From contig NC_065555.1 in NCBI RefSeq assembly GCF_022605725.1, forward strand, positions 26,894,774 to 26,958,773: a stretch of 64,000 nucleotides of DNA. Reading direction: 5' to 3'. This DNA is from Anthonomus grandis grandis (taxonomy: Eukaryota; Arthropoda; Insecta; Coleoptera; Curculionidae). Shown here piece by piece: positions 42,030-51,949 of this stretch; the first letter of the stretch is position 1; each line of letters begins with the position of its first letter. Both the position numbers and the translations under genes were made by a program. Below the pieces are notes generated by a model. That model searched no databases. It was not told the origin of the DNA and saw only the letters and a list, made by a program, of their open reading frames with translations.

Positions 42030-42800
42030 ATGTTTTTTTATTCGTGTTTATGGATTTGTTTTGGTATTATACCTAAAGACCTTAAAATGTTTCGGCCCTG
42101 GGAAAATAGGAAAAAAGTGTTTGTGCGGGCTTATGGAGACCGTGGGTGTACAAGAAAGAACATTTGTGATAAAAACAATAAGAGTGATCTGGACAGTGAT
42201 TTAGACTTACATAGTTCTGATAGTTCATTTTCTAGTATTGAGGAAGCAAAAAGAAGCAAGGGAAGTAGAAGCTACAGAGGAAATCAAGCAGTTTTAAAAC
42301 GTAATTGTTTAAGTACAGACGCCAAACAAATTTATCTAAATATTTATAACAATCTAAGGAATGATCCTCAGTTCACAAATGATTGTAGTGCTTTGGAAAA
42401 AACAGCGTTTTTAACAGGGGTTCCCTATAGTACAATATGCCTGTAAAAAAAAGATTAAAGACAGAATAAAAAGGAAAGATGCAGGACAATCAAAGGGATT
42501 TGACATGGATATTGCCAAATTGCTAAGGAAAGGTGTGTATTCTAAATACAAAAACAATGAGGTTCTGACCATAGAGACATCTTATCAGCAAGGGACAAAC
42601 ATTTCTCAGTCTCAACCTTGCGGAGATACCTAATAAAACTTGGATTTAAGCTTAAGATGGTTAACAAAAGAGCTGCTGTAATGGAATTGTCAGGTGGTGT
42701 ATAGAATATTTGAGGAAAAGTTAAAAAATTTGGGAGGAAGAAAGATCCATATATTATTTAGCCGAAACATGGTATGATAAATTTATGATTGATGTATGAT
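42030..42800 (+). pseudogene. DDE_3/IS630-Tc1-like transposase-related fragment
   Basis: The first ORF (ATG at 42087) encodes MFRPWENRKKVFVRAYGDRG, an acidic Ser/Asp stretch and CLSTDAKQIYLNIYNNLRND. In other frames follow KGFDMDIAKLLRKGVYSKYK, HFSVSTLRRYLIKLGFKLKM with VNKRAAVMELSG, and YLAETWYDKF. The order (helix-turn-helix, 'F...TL...L..LGF..K', '(Y)LDETW') matches a group of insect Tc1/IS630-like transposase proteins, but the first catalytic Asp is replaced by Ala (GCC) in YLAETW. The 3' catalytic part is absent and a tandem repeat follows directly. Confidence 0.5.
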
Positions 42801-42802
42801 TT

Positions 42803-43206
42803 CCATTCTCTGGAAAAAAGTCCCTTTTTTGCCATATTAAGAAAACCATATTTTTATTAATTAAACAAGTTTAAAATTTTGTTTTTTACAGCTTACTGCC
42901 CCTGTTTGTCCTTCAGTGACACAATAAAGACTGCTTCTTCTACCATTCTCTGGAAAATCTCTTTTTTTGCTATGGTAAGAAAAATACTGTCTTTAATAAG
43001 AAAACAAGTCTACAATTTTGTTTTTTACCGCTTACTACCCCTGTTGTCCTTCAGCGACACAATGAAGACTGCTTCTTCCTCCATTCTCTGAAAAAAAGTC
43101 CCTTTTTGCCATAGTAAGAAAATCCCATTTTTATTAATTAAACAAGTTTAAAATTTTGTTTTTTACAGCTTACTGCCCCTGTTTGTCCTTCAGCGACACA
43201 ATAAAG
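42803..43206. repeat. Three tandem copies of a ~140-bp unit
   Basis: Units start at 42803, 42943 and 43081 with CCATTCTCTG and end with CCTTCAG(T/C)GACACAAT. Periods are 140 and 138 bp; the third unit is slightly shorter. Copies 1 and 3 are closest; copy 2 has several small changes. ORFs spanning it (for example around 42879-43091) are repeat artefacts. Confidence 0.9.
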
Positions 43207-43864
43207 TTTATATAATGTAATGGTACAGTTAGTATCCATATGCTGATGTGCGAGATGAAGTTGGAATCCATGGCGGCAACAGAGAAACTGTTTCCTTCCT
43301 TAATGGAAGAAACTGCTAAAAAACATGACAAGAAAACAGAATTTAAAAAATTGTATTAACTTTTTGGGCCAGATTCAAAAAAAATGGGTAAATTTATAAA
43401 AGTATTTAGTATCCTCACTGTAGTTTTAGGATGCAGTATACTTAAAAAGTAGTGTTTTGTATAAGATTTTTAGTTTTTAGTATAAGCATTTATTTTTGTT
43501 AATTTTTATCTAATCTCTCCTAATATGCATAATAACTAAATACAAGGCAAACAAATTAATAAATATTACATTCAGGATGTAAAGTGTGTTTTTTTATATA
43601 AGATGGGGGTTTTCATGAGTATATTATTATAATAATATATAATATGTAATAATAAAAAAAACTATAATAAAGGACATTGAATATGGCAGCCACAATCCTT
43701 ATTAATAATCACCACCATGTAAAAATAAATCTCAATTCCCAAAAAAAGGAAAGATATAAATTTTGAAGACAAACCAAAACATTTTACACTTTTGTGTCAA
43801 AAAGTAACTATTTAATGCCCTAATCCACAGAATAAATGGGCCTAAGTAATTCGTATCACCTATT
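43207..43864. other. No gene seen
   Basis: A short run reading DVRDEVGIHGGNRETVSFLN at 43247 has coding flavour but is not recognised and is bounded by stops. The rest is AT-rich. Confidence 0.45.
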
Positions 43865-44019
43865 GTCTCATCAAACTCAAAAATGCTTTATTGTCAATAC
43901 AACAATATAAACATAGAAGTTGTAGACAAAGCCAATAGACTGTACATTAAAGGAATAAAAACGAGAAACTAATTTAAAATAAAATAAAATTATATAAAAC
44001 TTTGAAAAATACTTAAATG

Positions 44020-44717
44020 CTAATCATTAAAAAAATCACCTAAACTATAGTACGCTTTACTAGCAAGAAATACTTTCGTCCTTGTACGTAGGCTTTTTTC
44101 AGTCTTAAGTTGTCTTATTTCTAGTGGAAGTTTATTAAACAGCTTTCTACCTCCATATATGATAGAGCTACTGACAAGTTCAAAATGAGGAATGGGTAGC
44201 CTTAACAAATAATTTTGTCGCGTATTATAGTGGCTTCCTAAGTGGAGTTCCTGTTTATATTTTCTAAAAACTAAGCAAACTGTTTCCAAAATAAAAATAA
44301 AACACAGGGTTAACATATTAAGACTTACAAAAAGCGGGCGACATGAGTCACGAGGCTTGGCCCACATAGATACCCAATGGCCCTTTTCTGGAGTACAAAC
44401 ACTGAACTAAAAAGTGAATTTGAACATGAACCTCAAAAGCAAATTCCATATTGAAGGTGCCACTCGATAATCGCGAAGTATGCAGATCTGGCGATGGAGA
44501 AATTAAGACTGGTGGCAATAACCCTTAGGGCGTAGCAGCCTGATGAGACTTTTCTACATACATTCACAATATGGTCTTCAAATTTAAGGAACTTGTCTAT
44601 GGAAAGACCCAAAAACTTACTGAACGGTGGCATGGTAATGGCTTCATTATTTAAACATATATCATTTGTATTACATTTAAAATTAAGGATATTTGTTTTG
44701 GAAACATTAAATGTCAA
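44020..44717 (-). pseudogene. LINE ORF2 C-terminal tail
   Basis: Two overlapping frames: TFNVSKTNILNFKCNTNDIC with FLGLSIDKFLKFEDHIVNVC, and after a shift TRQNYLLRLPIPHFELVSSS and GRKLFNKLPLEIRQLKTEK. These are the post-RT thumb and tail blocks of this LINE group. Confidence 0.8.
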
Positions 44718-44921
44718 AAAATGTTCCTCACACGTCTTTTATTTTTAACAAATCTGCACGTATATTGGCCTCCATTTAAGAAACATCAGAGTCGTGCCAG
44801 AGGATGGTGGTATCATCGGCAAACAATGTAAATTTGCCAGTTACCTACAGTTGTGGCAGATCGTTCAGATAAATGAGAAAAAGTAAAGGACCAAGTACTG
44901 ATCCTTGCGGAACACCCACAT

Positions 44922-45947
44922 TTATATTAAGTGTTTCTTAGAGATACCACCATTAAATTTGACAGCCTGGACACGATTTGATAAGTAGGAACGAAACCAC
45001 TCAAGGGCAGTTCCTCTGAAACCATAGAGCTCCAGTTTCATCAGCAGCACTCTGTGACTCACGCAGTCAAATGCCTTGGACAACTCACAGAATACCGCTG
45101 CTGCAACTTCACCAACATTCAGTCGGTTGTACAGGTGCTCTAGAAAGCTAAAGATAGCATCATTTGTGCTCACAGACTCACGAAAGCCAAACTGCTGAAT
45201 ACTCAATAGGCCAAACCTATTTAAAAATGAAACCATCCTCACCTTAACGAGCCGTTCCACTATCTTGGCTAAAGTAGGCAATAACGCTATAGGTCTAAAG
45301 TTAGAAGGACAATCGCGATCGCCACCCTTGTAAAGAGGAACAATCATTGCTCTTTTTAAGCACTCTGTGAAAACTTCAGACATAAATGAAAAGTTAATTG
45401 ACTCGGCCAAGACTTGCAAAGCAACAAGAGGTAAAACAGAAAATATTTTAAGAGAAAGCCCCTCCCAACCTGACGAACTCTTATTCTTAATATTAACCAT
45501 TAACTATTTAAGCTCTTCTACACTTGTGGGGGCAAAAAAGAAAGATTCGGCTACTACCACATTGCTGAGATAGCTCCTGGGATCTATTTTTTGTGAGAGA
45601 TTGGCTGCAAGGTTACTAGCAATATCACAGTAGAAGGAATTGAGGACATTGGAATCTAAGGTACTTGGAATAATCAAGACATTATTTTTGCCTCTAAGCT
45701 CATTTAAAATCTTCCAAGACTCTTTTGCTCTGTTGGAGGAATTATTTATCCTCCTTTGAAAGTAGGTCCACTTAGCCATTCTGATTGAGTTTCTGTAAAT
45801 CTTGCGGTATCTGTTATAATAATTTAAAAATGTTGCATTGTTCATAGCGTATTTCCTAATGTAAAAAAGAGAGCGCATATTTTTTCCCAGATACTCGTAA
45901 ACCCTTAGTATACAAAGGTTTTCTATTTCGTTTCTTAATATTGACAA
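44922..45947 (-). pseudogene. LINE linker and reverse transcriptase
   Basis: Linker: YYNRYRKIYRNSIRMAKWTY and AKESWKILNELRGK (45504-45947). One in-frame stop (TAG at the 45500-45504 gap) leads to RT: KNKSSSGWEGLSLKIFSVLP, CLKRAMIVPLYKGGDRDCPS, FRPIALLPTLAKIVERL, SIQQFGFRESVSTNDAIFS, AAAVFCELSKAFDCVSHRVL and YGFRGTALEWFRSYLSNRVQ. The YADD equivalent, LFADDTTILWHD, lies in another frame at about 44810-44840 after VGVPQGSVLGPLLFLIYLND. Confidence 0.85.
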
Positions 45948-46224
45948 CAGGAAAAGCAGTGTTAAAATTGTTTAATATTATTTGATAAAAGCTATGCGGT
46001 GGGTTAACAGTAGTCAGTAGTCAATACATTATTCCAACTTGACATATTGCAAAGCAAAGAGACTTGACTTGTTATAAGGGACTGATGGCGCTAAAAACTA
46101 AACTTATGAAATTAAAATTTTTGGTTTAACTCATTTAACGTACGGGCGCATGTAGTAAAATTTTACGAATCAAATGTATAAATTCTTAAAAACATGCTTA
46201 AAACATTTATTAATTTAATGAAAT

Positions 46225-46374
46225 GATTAAATATCGCTTAGAATATTATTTTGTGACTCTTTCCACATAAAATTTTGCGATTTAAACATGCATGTCATGT
46301 GACAATACAAGCAACACCGGCACACGGACTATTTGCGGTACATCAAAGATTCTAATAGATCTCTGAACTGAACT
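46225..46374 (-). repeat. Interspersed repeat copy B (inverted)
   Basis: The reverse complement begins AGTTCAGTTCAGAGATCTAT and continues TAGTCCGTGTGCC and ATGTTTAAATCGCAAAATTT, matching copy A at 37525-37562 plus 41399-41500. Confidence 0.65.
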
Positions 46375-46718
46375 ATAAGATCCTGTGTTTTTGAGAACTC
46401 CCCGCAATGTTTTTGCAGAATATTGTTGTGATATGAGTACTTACGATTACGAATCGGTTTGTTACCACGCCCAAATTTGGCACATTAAGTTTTTATACAG
46501 GGTGGTCCCCTAATGACAGTCTAAAATTTTGCAAATAATATGGTTTGGCATATATAAAGTTTTTAGTTGCGATATAACTTTTAATGTGTCTTATAATTGT
46601 GAAATAGAGTGGACAATTAATATATAGCAAAAAATTTTTATTTATACAGGGTGGCCCAAATTTTAGAAAAATAATTGCAGTTAAAATAATTTGAACACAA
46701 TACACTTTTTACCTTTAT
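46375..46718. other. No gene; two TACAGGGTGG strings
   Basis: TACAGGGTGGTCCCC near 46496 and TACAGGGTGGCCC near 46646 are same-direction strings typical of DNA-transposon ends. No mates are assigned. Confidence 0.4.
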
Positions 46719-47900
46719 TTATTTATTGTACGGATTTTTACACTGGTTTATTCCTCCTTTATAATAACAATATGAACAACACTCTAACCCAGCAGCCCTA
46801 CAACGGCAACTATTTTGCCGCGAACATTTCGTGCAATTGCAGCTTGGTAAAAGATCGTCACTCGGGGGAAAAAGGTTAGTTACTGATTTTGGTAAGAGGC
46901 AACCATTCTCGATCTTGTATCCAAAACAAAGTAGATTAAGCAAAGTGGTATGTTCCAATGTATTTAAACAAAAGTTTTGATTATAACCAATAAAAAAAGC
47001 TCTTAAAATATGAAATCTAATATTTGCACTAGTTGGGGGTAACTTTTCGAAAGAAACATTTTTTTGGTGATGGTAAATCCAATATCTCAGTTCATTAAAA
47101 TTTTTACATAAACTGTCCTTGCGGTATACTTTTACCAAAAACTCTTCTGCAAGCCGAACAGACCTTTCAATTTCACTTTTGGTTAAACCTAAAAACAAAA
47201 TAAATAAGTGGTATAATTTTATGAATTATAGTGGTTATATATTATTATACCTTGTGCAAAGTTCAAAAGATACTTTTCTGGTTCGGCTTGAAAAGCAGCA
47301 CATTTTGTTCCAACTTTGCTCGTATAATCCGCTCCAGTCAAGTGGTAAAGTGCAGGAAGTACCAAACAGGTTTCTGTGCCACAACGCAATGCCATAATAT
47401 GTATTGCGATGTCTCGTTTTGTAACCCCTGTTCCTGCTTTTATCCATAGTTCCGGATAAAGATTAAATTTAATATTTAAAACCAATAGTGTCGATAAAAT
47501 CTTTACCTTTAATCCAACAGATTCAAATTTTCTAAACTGATATACTGTCATGATTATAATGTTAGTATCAGATGACAAAATACATATTTTCTTATGATTT
47601 TCACGTGCTGCCTGAACTATGTGAATCATTATTCTCATATCAGCTTCCTCAATCTCTCTACTTTCCAACATATTTAACAAATCAGAAGAAGATGATGTTG
47701 ATTGAAACGCTTCGGTATTTGTAGCGCTACAAACCAGTTGAACGCCAGGCCAGAATTGGTAACCATTTTTTAAAATAAATAAACGCAGAAAGCGTCTTGT
47801 AAGTTTTGAATAGAAATTATTTCTTCTTCGTAATTAGATGAGTCATATTCTTTAAAAAATGCTTCGAATTGTAAACGTTGCAGCACTTGTTTGCGTGTTC
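46719..47900 (-). pseudogene. CXC-type repeat-associated protein, second family member, with intron
   Basis: On the minus strand the upstream exon reads NGYQFWPGVQLVCSATNTEA with one frame change, then LLNMLESREIEEADMRIMIH, ICILSSDTNIIIMTVYQFRK, LWIKAGTGVTKRDIAIHIMA and LPALYHLTGADYTSKVGTKC. A 62-bp GT-AG intron (47189-47250) joins NFAQ to GLTKSEIERSVRLAEEFLVK. The last exon has KLPPTSANIRFHILRAFFIG and a Cys-rich end SCNCTKCSRQNSCRCRAAGL with ECCSYCYYKG. Block order (E.AD, SSDTD-like, TG.DYTS, LPPTS, CXC) parallels the gene at 17914-19048, so both belong to one broad family. The family's second Asp position is Asn (SSDTN) and the GCD block is GAD. Function unknown. Confidence 0.65.
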
Positions 47901-48127
47901 GGGAGTTAAAGAAACAAAAGTTAGGTCACAGGCGCAGTTAAGTTATATGCAGTAAATGCAGGCACTATGCAGTAAAAATTATAATAGAAATAATAAAAAG
48001 AAATAATAAAAAAGAAAGCTTATGAGCTGGAATGTTTACCATCCCTCCTGTATTATATTCTTGAAGAGGTAAAAGGTGACTAAATGATAAAAGGTTATTA
48101 GAAAGGAAGAAAATGTTTTCAAGTATA
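47901..48127. other. No gene seen
   Basis: It includes a short near-duplicate pair around GCAGTAAATGCAGGC and GCAGTAAAAATTA (47950-47990) and AAATAATAAAAAGAAATAAT runs. Confidence 0.5.
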
Positions 48128-48858
48128 TACAGTTCTTTTCGTTAATGTGCCCCCTCTTTATTTTTTGAACGGATTAATTCAAAATATTGAAACTTAAGGT
48201 GATGCAGCTGATGAATGAATAGTATGTTTTAAAGCAAAATTGACAGATGAAAATTTGAAGATGGCTGCTGGGCGCCATCTTGGAAAAAAAAATTAAATGG
48301 AAAGGGTGGTCTTGTGGCACATCATTTCGAAGCTCCTGACGAGTACTTTACAACCCTAGAATATAAATTTATTATCTTTACCTACTACAAAATGGTAATA
48401 CATTTAATAATTACCTGAATACATTAACATTTAACTTGATATATCGAATAAATTCATTGAGTTCGATTGAGAAGATGCTGAAAATAGTTGTCTTGAACTT
48501 CTTGACACAAGAGTTGACAAACAGTCGGTCCAAAATTTCACACCGAATATTTTCAAATACACTAACATCGATATTTCTACAAATATTCGTTATTATCTTG
48601 TCGTAAATCCAACACTGAAGCAGGTTCAGTTTCGTACACCTTTTGCTTCGAATAGCCCCATAAAAAAAGTCTAGGGGTGTCAAATCTAGCGAGCGCGCTG
48701 GCCATTCCACAGGTCCGCGACGACCAATCCAACGACCGGAGAAATTGTTATATAAATAGTTCTGAACTTGTCTGGAGTAGTATGGTGGAGCTCCATCTTG
48801 CTGGAATACAATATCAATATCAAATTCATTAGGATTTTGGTGATTAGAGGGTCAATAG

Positions 48859-51315
48859 CAAGGGCATCGCCAGCCGGTAAGCTAGGGAGGGGCAGCATAA
48901 AAGAACTAAAGACAAAAAATAAAAATTTTAATTAAAAAAATAAAAACCGAACAAAATATTTACATGAAAATCAATTGAAACATAATCTTCTAGGGTTCTT
49001 TGCGAATTCGTTAGTCACTTTGTTAACAGAATAGTCCAAGTTTTTAAAAATGTGTTGCCTGTGTACACTCATCATAGCAAGGCCATTGAGTCGAGTTTCA
49101 GACATGGTGCTCCTCAACCAGGTTTTGATTCTCCTAAGGCTACTAAATGACCTTTAAACTGTACAAGTCGTACAAGGTAATGCAACAAGGCTCTGTAAAA
49201 CCTTCTTAATTTCAGGAAAGAAATCATCAGTTTCCTTAAGGATGTCCACAACACTCATTTTGACCGATTCTGGTTTTTCCTCCTATATTTTTTCCAAAGC
49301 TCTATCTCATTTTGGATATTTGTAACACCGTAAAAATTTTTTAAATTTCTCGCAATCCTCTTCAAGTTCTTCCAAAGAAATGTTTTTCATTTGCGCAGGA
49401 TGTAGTTTTGACAAAGTAAATGATGGTCTATTTTCTTCACAAAACCTTATTTCTAAGGAATTTATAATTGAGTCCAAATAGGGAATTGTTGTGGACCTGC
49501 GCCAAAATTCTGAGGGGCTTTTTGATGGGTGGTTGCTACGGTGTTGTCTTTCAGCAGTACGCGGTATTGATTTCATATCCGATCCAATTTTTTCCGCAAT
49601 AACAGAAGAATCTTTGAAAATTTCTTCTGTTATTTTTTCGGGATTCTCACGGTCGTTTTTGATCAATTTTAAAATACGATCAATATGCTGTGATGCCTCA
49701 ACTGCATCCAAGGAGACTGATTGGAGCACGTTTACTGTTGGTTCTAAAAGAGCGGAATATTTGGCTATCAATCCAAGGCTAAAAATAAACGAAACTTTGG
49801 AAGCTGCAGCATGGAGCTGATATGCATGTTTCTTTGTCGTAATATTGCCATCTGGAGACAGGGTTTCTAGTGCCTCCATTATATCACAAAAGTTCTCTTT
49901 AAAAACTCTGATGCTCTTGTATTTCTCGCTCCACCGTCCATCCATCTTGTTTCGCACAGCTTGGGAATATTGGGTATTAATTTTCTTCTTAGAACCGATT
50001 CACGGAAAAATATAATTATATCTTTGATGGCCCCAACTGTATTTCGGATCTCCGGCAGAGCATTCAGATCATTGATTACCAGGTTGAGTTTATGCGACGA
50101 GCAATGAAAAAATAGTGCTTTCTTGCATTTTTTACGCAAAATAGCCTGAATGCCACCTTCTTTTCTAGACATCATGGAACAACCATCGAATCCCAAACCA
50201 ACGCATTTATCTGGATCGAGATCCTCTTTCGTCAGGAATTCGTTTATTGCCGTGGCAATCGATTTAGCGTCCAAGGCTGTAAGCTCAGCAAATCCGAGGA
50301 ATACTTCTTCAATGTTGCTGGTTTTCTCATTAAAATATCTTATGCCAACTGAGAGCTGTTCCTTTCCAGAGATATCCGCTGTTTCGTCTGCTAAAATGCT
50401 ATATGCTTGCGATATCTTCACATTTTTGATGCAATCGGCCTTAATAACATCTCCACAAATACTGATAATCTCATTCTGGATGTCAACCGATCGATAACTT
50501 GCATTTTACTTTCCATGCTCAAGATGTTTTTTTAAAATAGTGTCTCCTGCGTTAGTTCGCATCTTATACAGCCCTTTCAGAATTCTATCACCATAGCTTG
50601 CCCCCCTTAATGCTAGGTCGTGGGATCCGCAAAACGCAATGCAGGAAATAATCGATCTTATAATTTTCCTATTTTTTTCAAGACTTTCCTGAGAGTATTT
50701 GTTAATTTGCACATCTACTGGCACATTATCAAGAAAAGATTTAGCTGCTTTCAATGCCGTCTTATGAAAGTGAGTATCTGCGTGTTTTCTGCAGTATTTA
50801 TGAACATCTTTGAACTTACAAAACGGCCTTATAATGAACGAACCTAAAACACCTCTAACGGAGCTCAGATTGGGTGGAAATAGTGTACAGAATTTACAGA
50901 AGGCTCCTTTTTGTTGGCGGGAGTATGCTAACCATGGTGAGTACATTTCCAACCAGGAATGATTGAATTTTCTTTTCAGATACTGGGCGTCTTTGGTAAA
51001 GTCGTACGTTTTCCGTAGTATCCGTAGGTTCTGGGCTCAAAGTGAGCGTAATCGTTTCAATTCGCTTTTCACTTGCGAGCGCTTCGAGCCCCCGAAATGT
51101 AAATATGTATAGGTATAGTATAGCCTTATCTTAGATTGAAGTTACATAATAGCCTAATTATTAAATGAAATTAGAAATTATTAAGTGATAAGTTACGAAA
51201 TATACGTTTTCAAAAGTAAAGTTTCAATTAGCCGGATGACTGGTTTAGCGTTAACCTCTAGGCCTCTAGGGGGAGGGCAACTGCCCTCCCCTGCCCCTCT
51301 CTGGTGACGCCCTTG
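48859..51315 (-). mobile_element. hAT element 2, 2457 bp, perfect 8-bp TSD
   Basis: The left TIR CAAGGGCATCGCCAG (48859-48873) and the inverse of CAAGGGCGTCACCAG (51301-51315) match at 13 of 15. GTCAATAG flanks both ends (48851-48858, 51316-51323). It sits inside the mariner transposase, whose reading continues on both sides. Confidence 0.95.
48990..50952 (-). pseudogene. hAT transposase (P52rIPK/ZMYM-like)
   Basis: TTF-type zinc-finger region: EMYSPWLAYSRQQKGAFCKF with CTLFPPN (50506-50952), FHKTALKAAKSFLDNVPVDV, CIAFCGSHDLALRGASYGDR. Then KISQAYSILADETADISGKE (first D), CVGLGFDGCSMMSRKEGGIQ (second D), FFHCSSHKLNLVINDLNALP and LCETRWMDG (49879-50421). After a shift, 49307-49957 covers the helical insertion domain. 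The C-terminal block at 48990-49180 reads RSFSSLRRIKTWLRSTMSET, but the codon before it is TAA where the conserved Glu of the S-x-E-R-x-F-S block belongs. Few lesions otherwise. Confidence 0.88.
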
Positions 51316-51949
51316 GTCAATAGTAATTTCCAGCATATCCAAGTACACTTCCCCCGTTAAATTTTGTTCGATAAATAGAGGCCCCACAATATGGTTTCCC
51401 AATATCCCTGCCGAAACGTTTATTTTTTCTGGATATTGAGTATGAGTTTCTCGGAAGACGTGAGGATTAGTGTCACTCCAATAACGACAATTTTGTCTAT
51501 GAACATTACCGTTGCGAAAAAATATACATTCATCACTAAAACAAATATTATGGAGATAGAGAGGATGCTGTGCAATGGTTTTTTTTACGTAACTGTACTT
51601 AACGTAATTTGTAGAGATGTGCATGTCAGTGTTTTGGTATTCAGGTAATTATTAAATGTACCACCATTTTGTAATAGGTAAAATATTGAATTTATATTCT
51701 AGGGTTATAAAGTACGTCAGAAGCTTCAAAATGATGTGCCACAACACCACCCTTTCCATTACATTTTTTTCCAAGATGGCGCCCAGCAGCCATCTTGAAG
51801 TTTTCATCTGTCAATTTTGCTTTAAAACATAGTATTCATTCATCAATTGCATTAACTCAAGTTTTAATATTTTGAATTGATCCGTTCAAAAAATAAAGAG
51901 GGGGGAGGGAAATTAAAAAAAGCACTGTATATATATATATATATATATA

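Larger units (their letters stand above)
43865..46010 (-). mobile_element. 5'-truncated LINE (CR1/Jockey group)
   Basis: Minus strand. From 46010 downward: NPPHSFYQIILNNFNTAFPV with linker, RT, C-terminal tail, and a 3' end near ATGAGACAATA. The endonuclease is missing, so the copy is 5'-truncated. Its right flank is the interspersed repeat copy B. Confidence 0.8.
48411..51648 (-). pseudogene. DD41D mariner transposase (split and broken)
   Basis: The N-terminal piece (51325-51624) holds NICFSDECIFFRNGNVHRQN (first D), ETHTQYPEKINVSAGILGNH and IEQNLTGEVYLDMLEIT. Beyond hAT 2 the core resumes at about 48850: DIDIVFQQDGAPPYYSRQVQ (second D), then RWIGRRGPVEWPARSLDLTP with LDFF (third D), 41 residues apart. 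The canonical SPD is SLD. The C-terminal part (48411-48650) is frame-shifted after FYGAIRSK. The helix-turn-helix N-terminus is not seen. Confidence 0.82.
48130..51927 (-). mobile_element. DD41D mariner with ~280-bp TIRs, split by hAT 2
   Basis: The left end follows TA at 48128-48129 and the right end precedes TA at 51928-51929. Inverted repeats run from 48130 to about 48410 and from about 51650 to 51927, including the GCCATCTTG, TGTGCCAC and TTCTAGGGTTATAAAGTAC-type stretches. Leaving out hAT 2 and one TSD (2465 bp) gives a 1.33-kb element. The right TA lies in a (TA)n run. Confidence 0.88.

Noticed and set aside
42879..43091. ORF with internal repeats (FFTAYCPCLSFSDTIKTASS…)
   Set aside because: Explained by the 140-bp tandem repeat; no sign of constraint.
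51929..51949. (TA)n run as a functional site
   Set aside because: A simple microsatellite between two TA-targeting elements; probably grown from their TA duplications.
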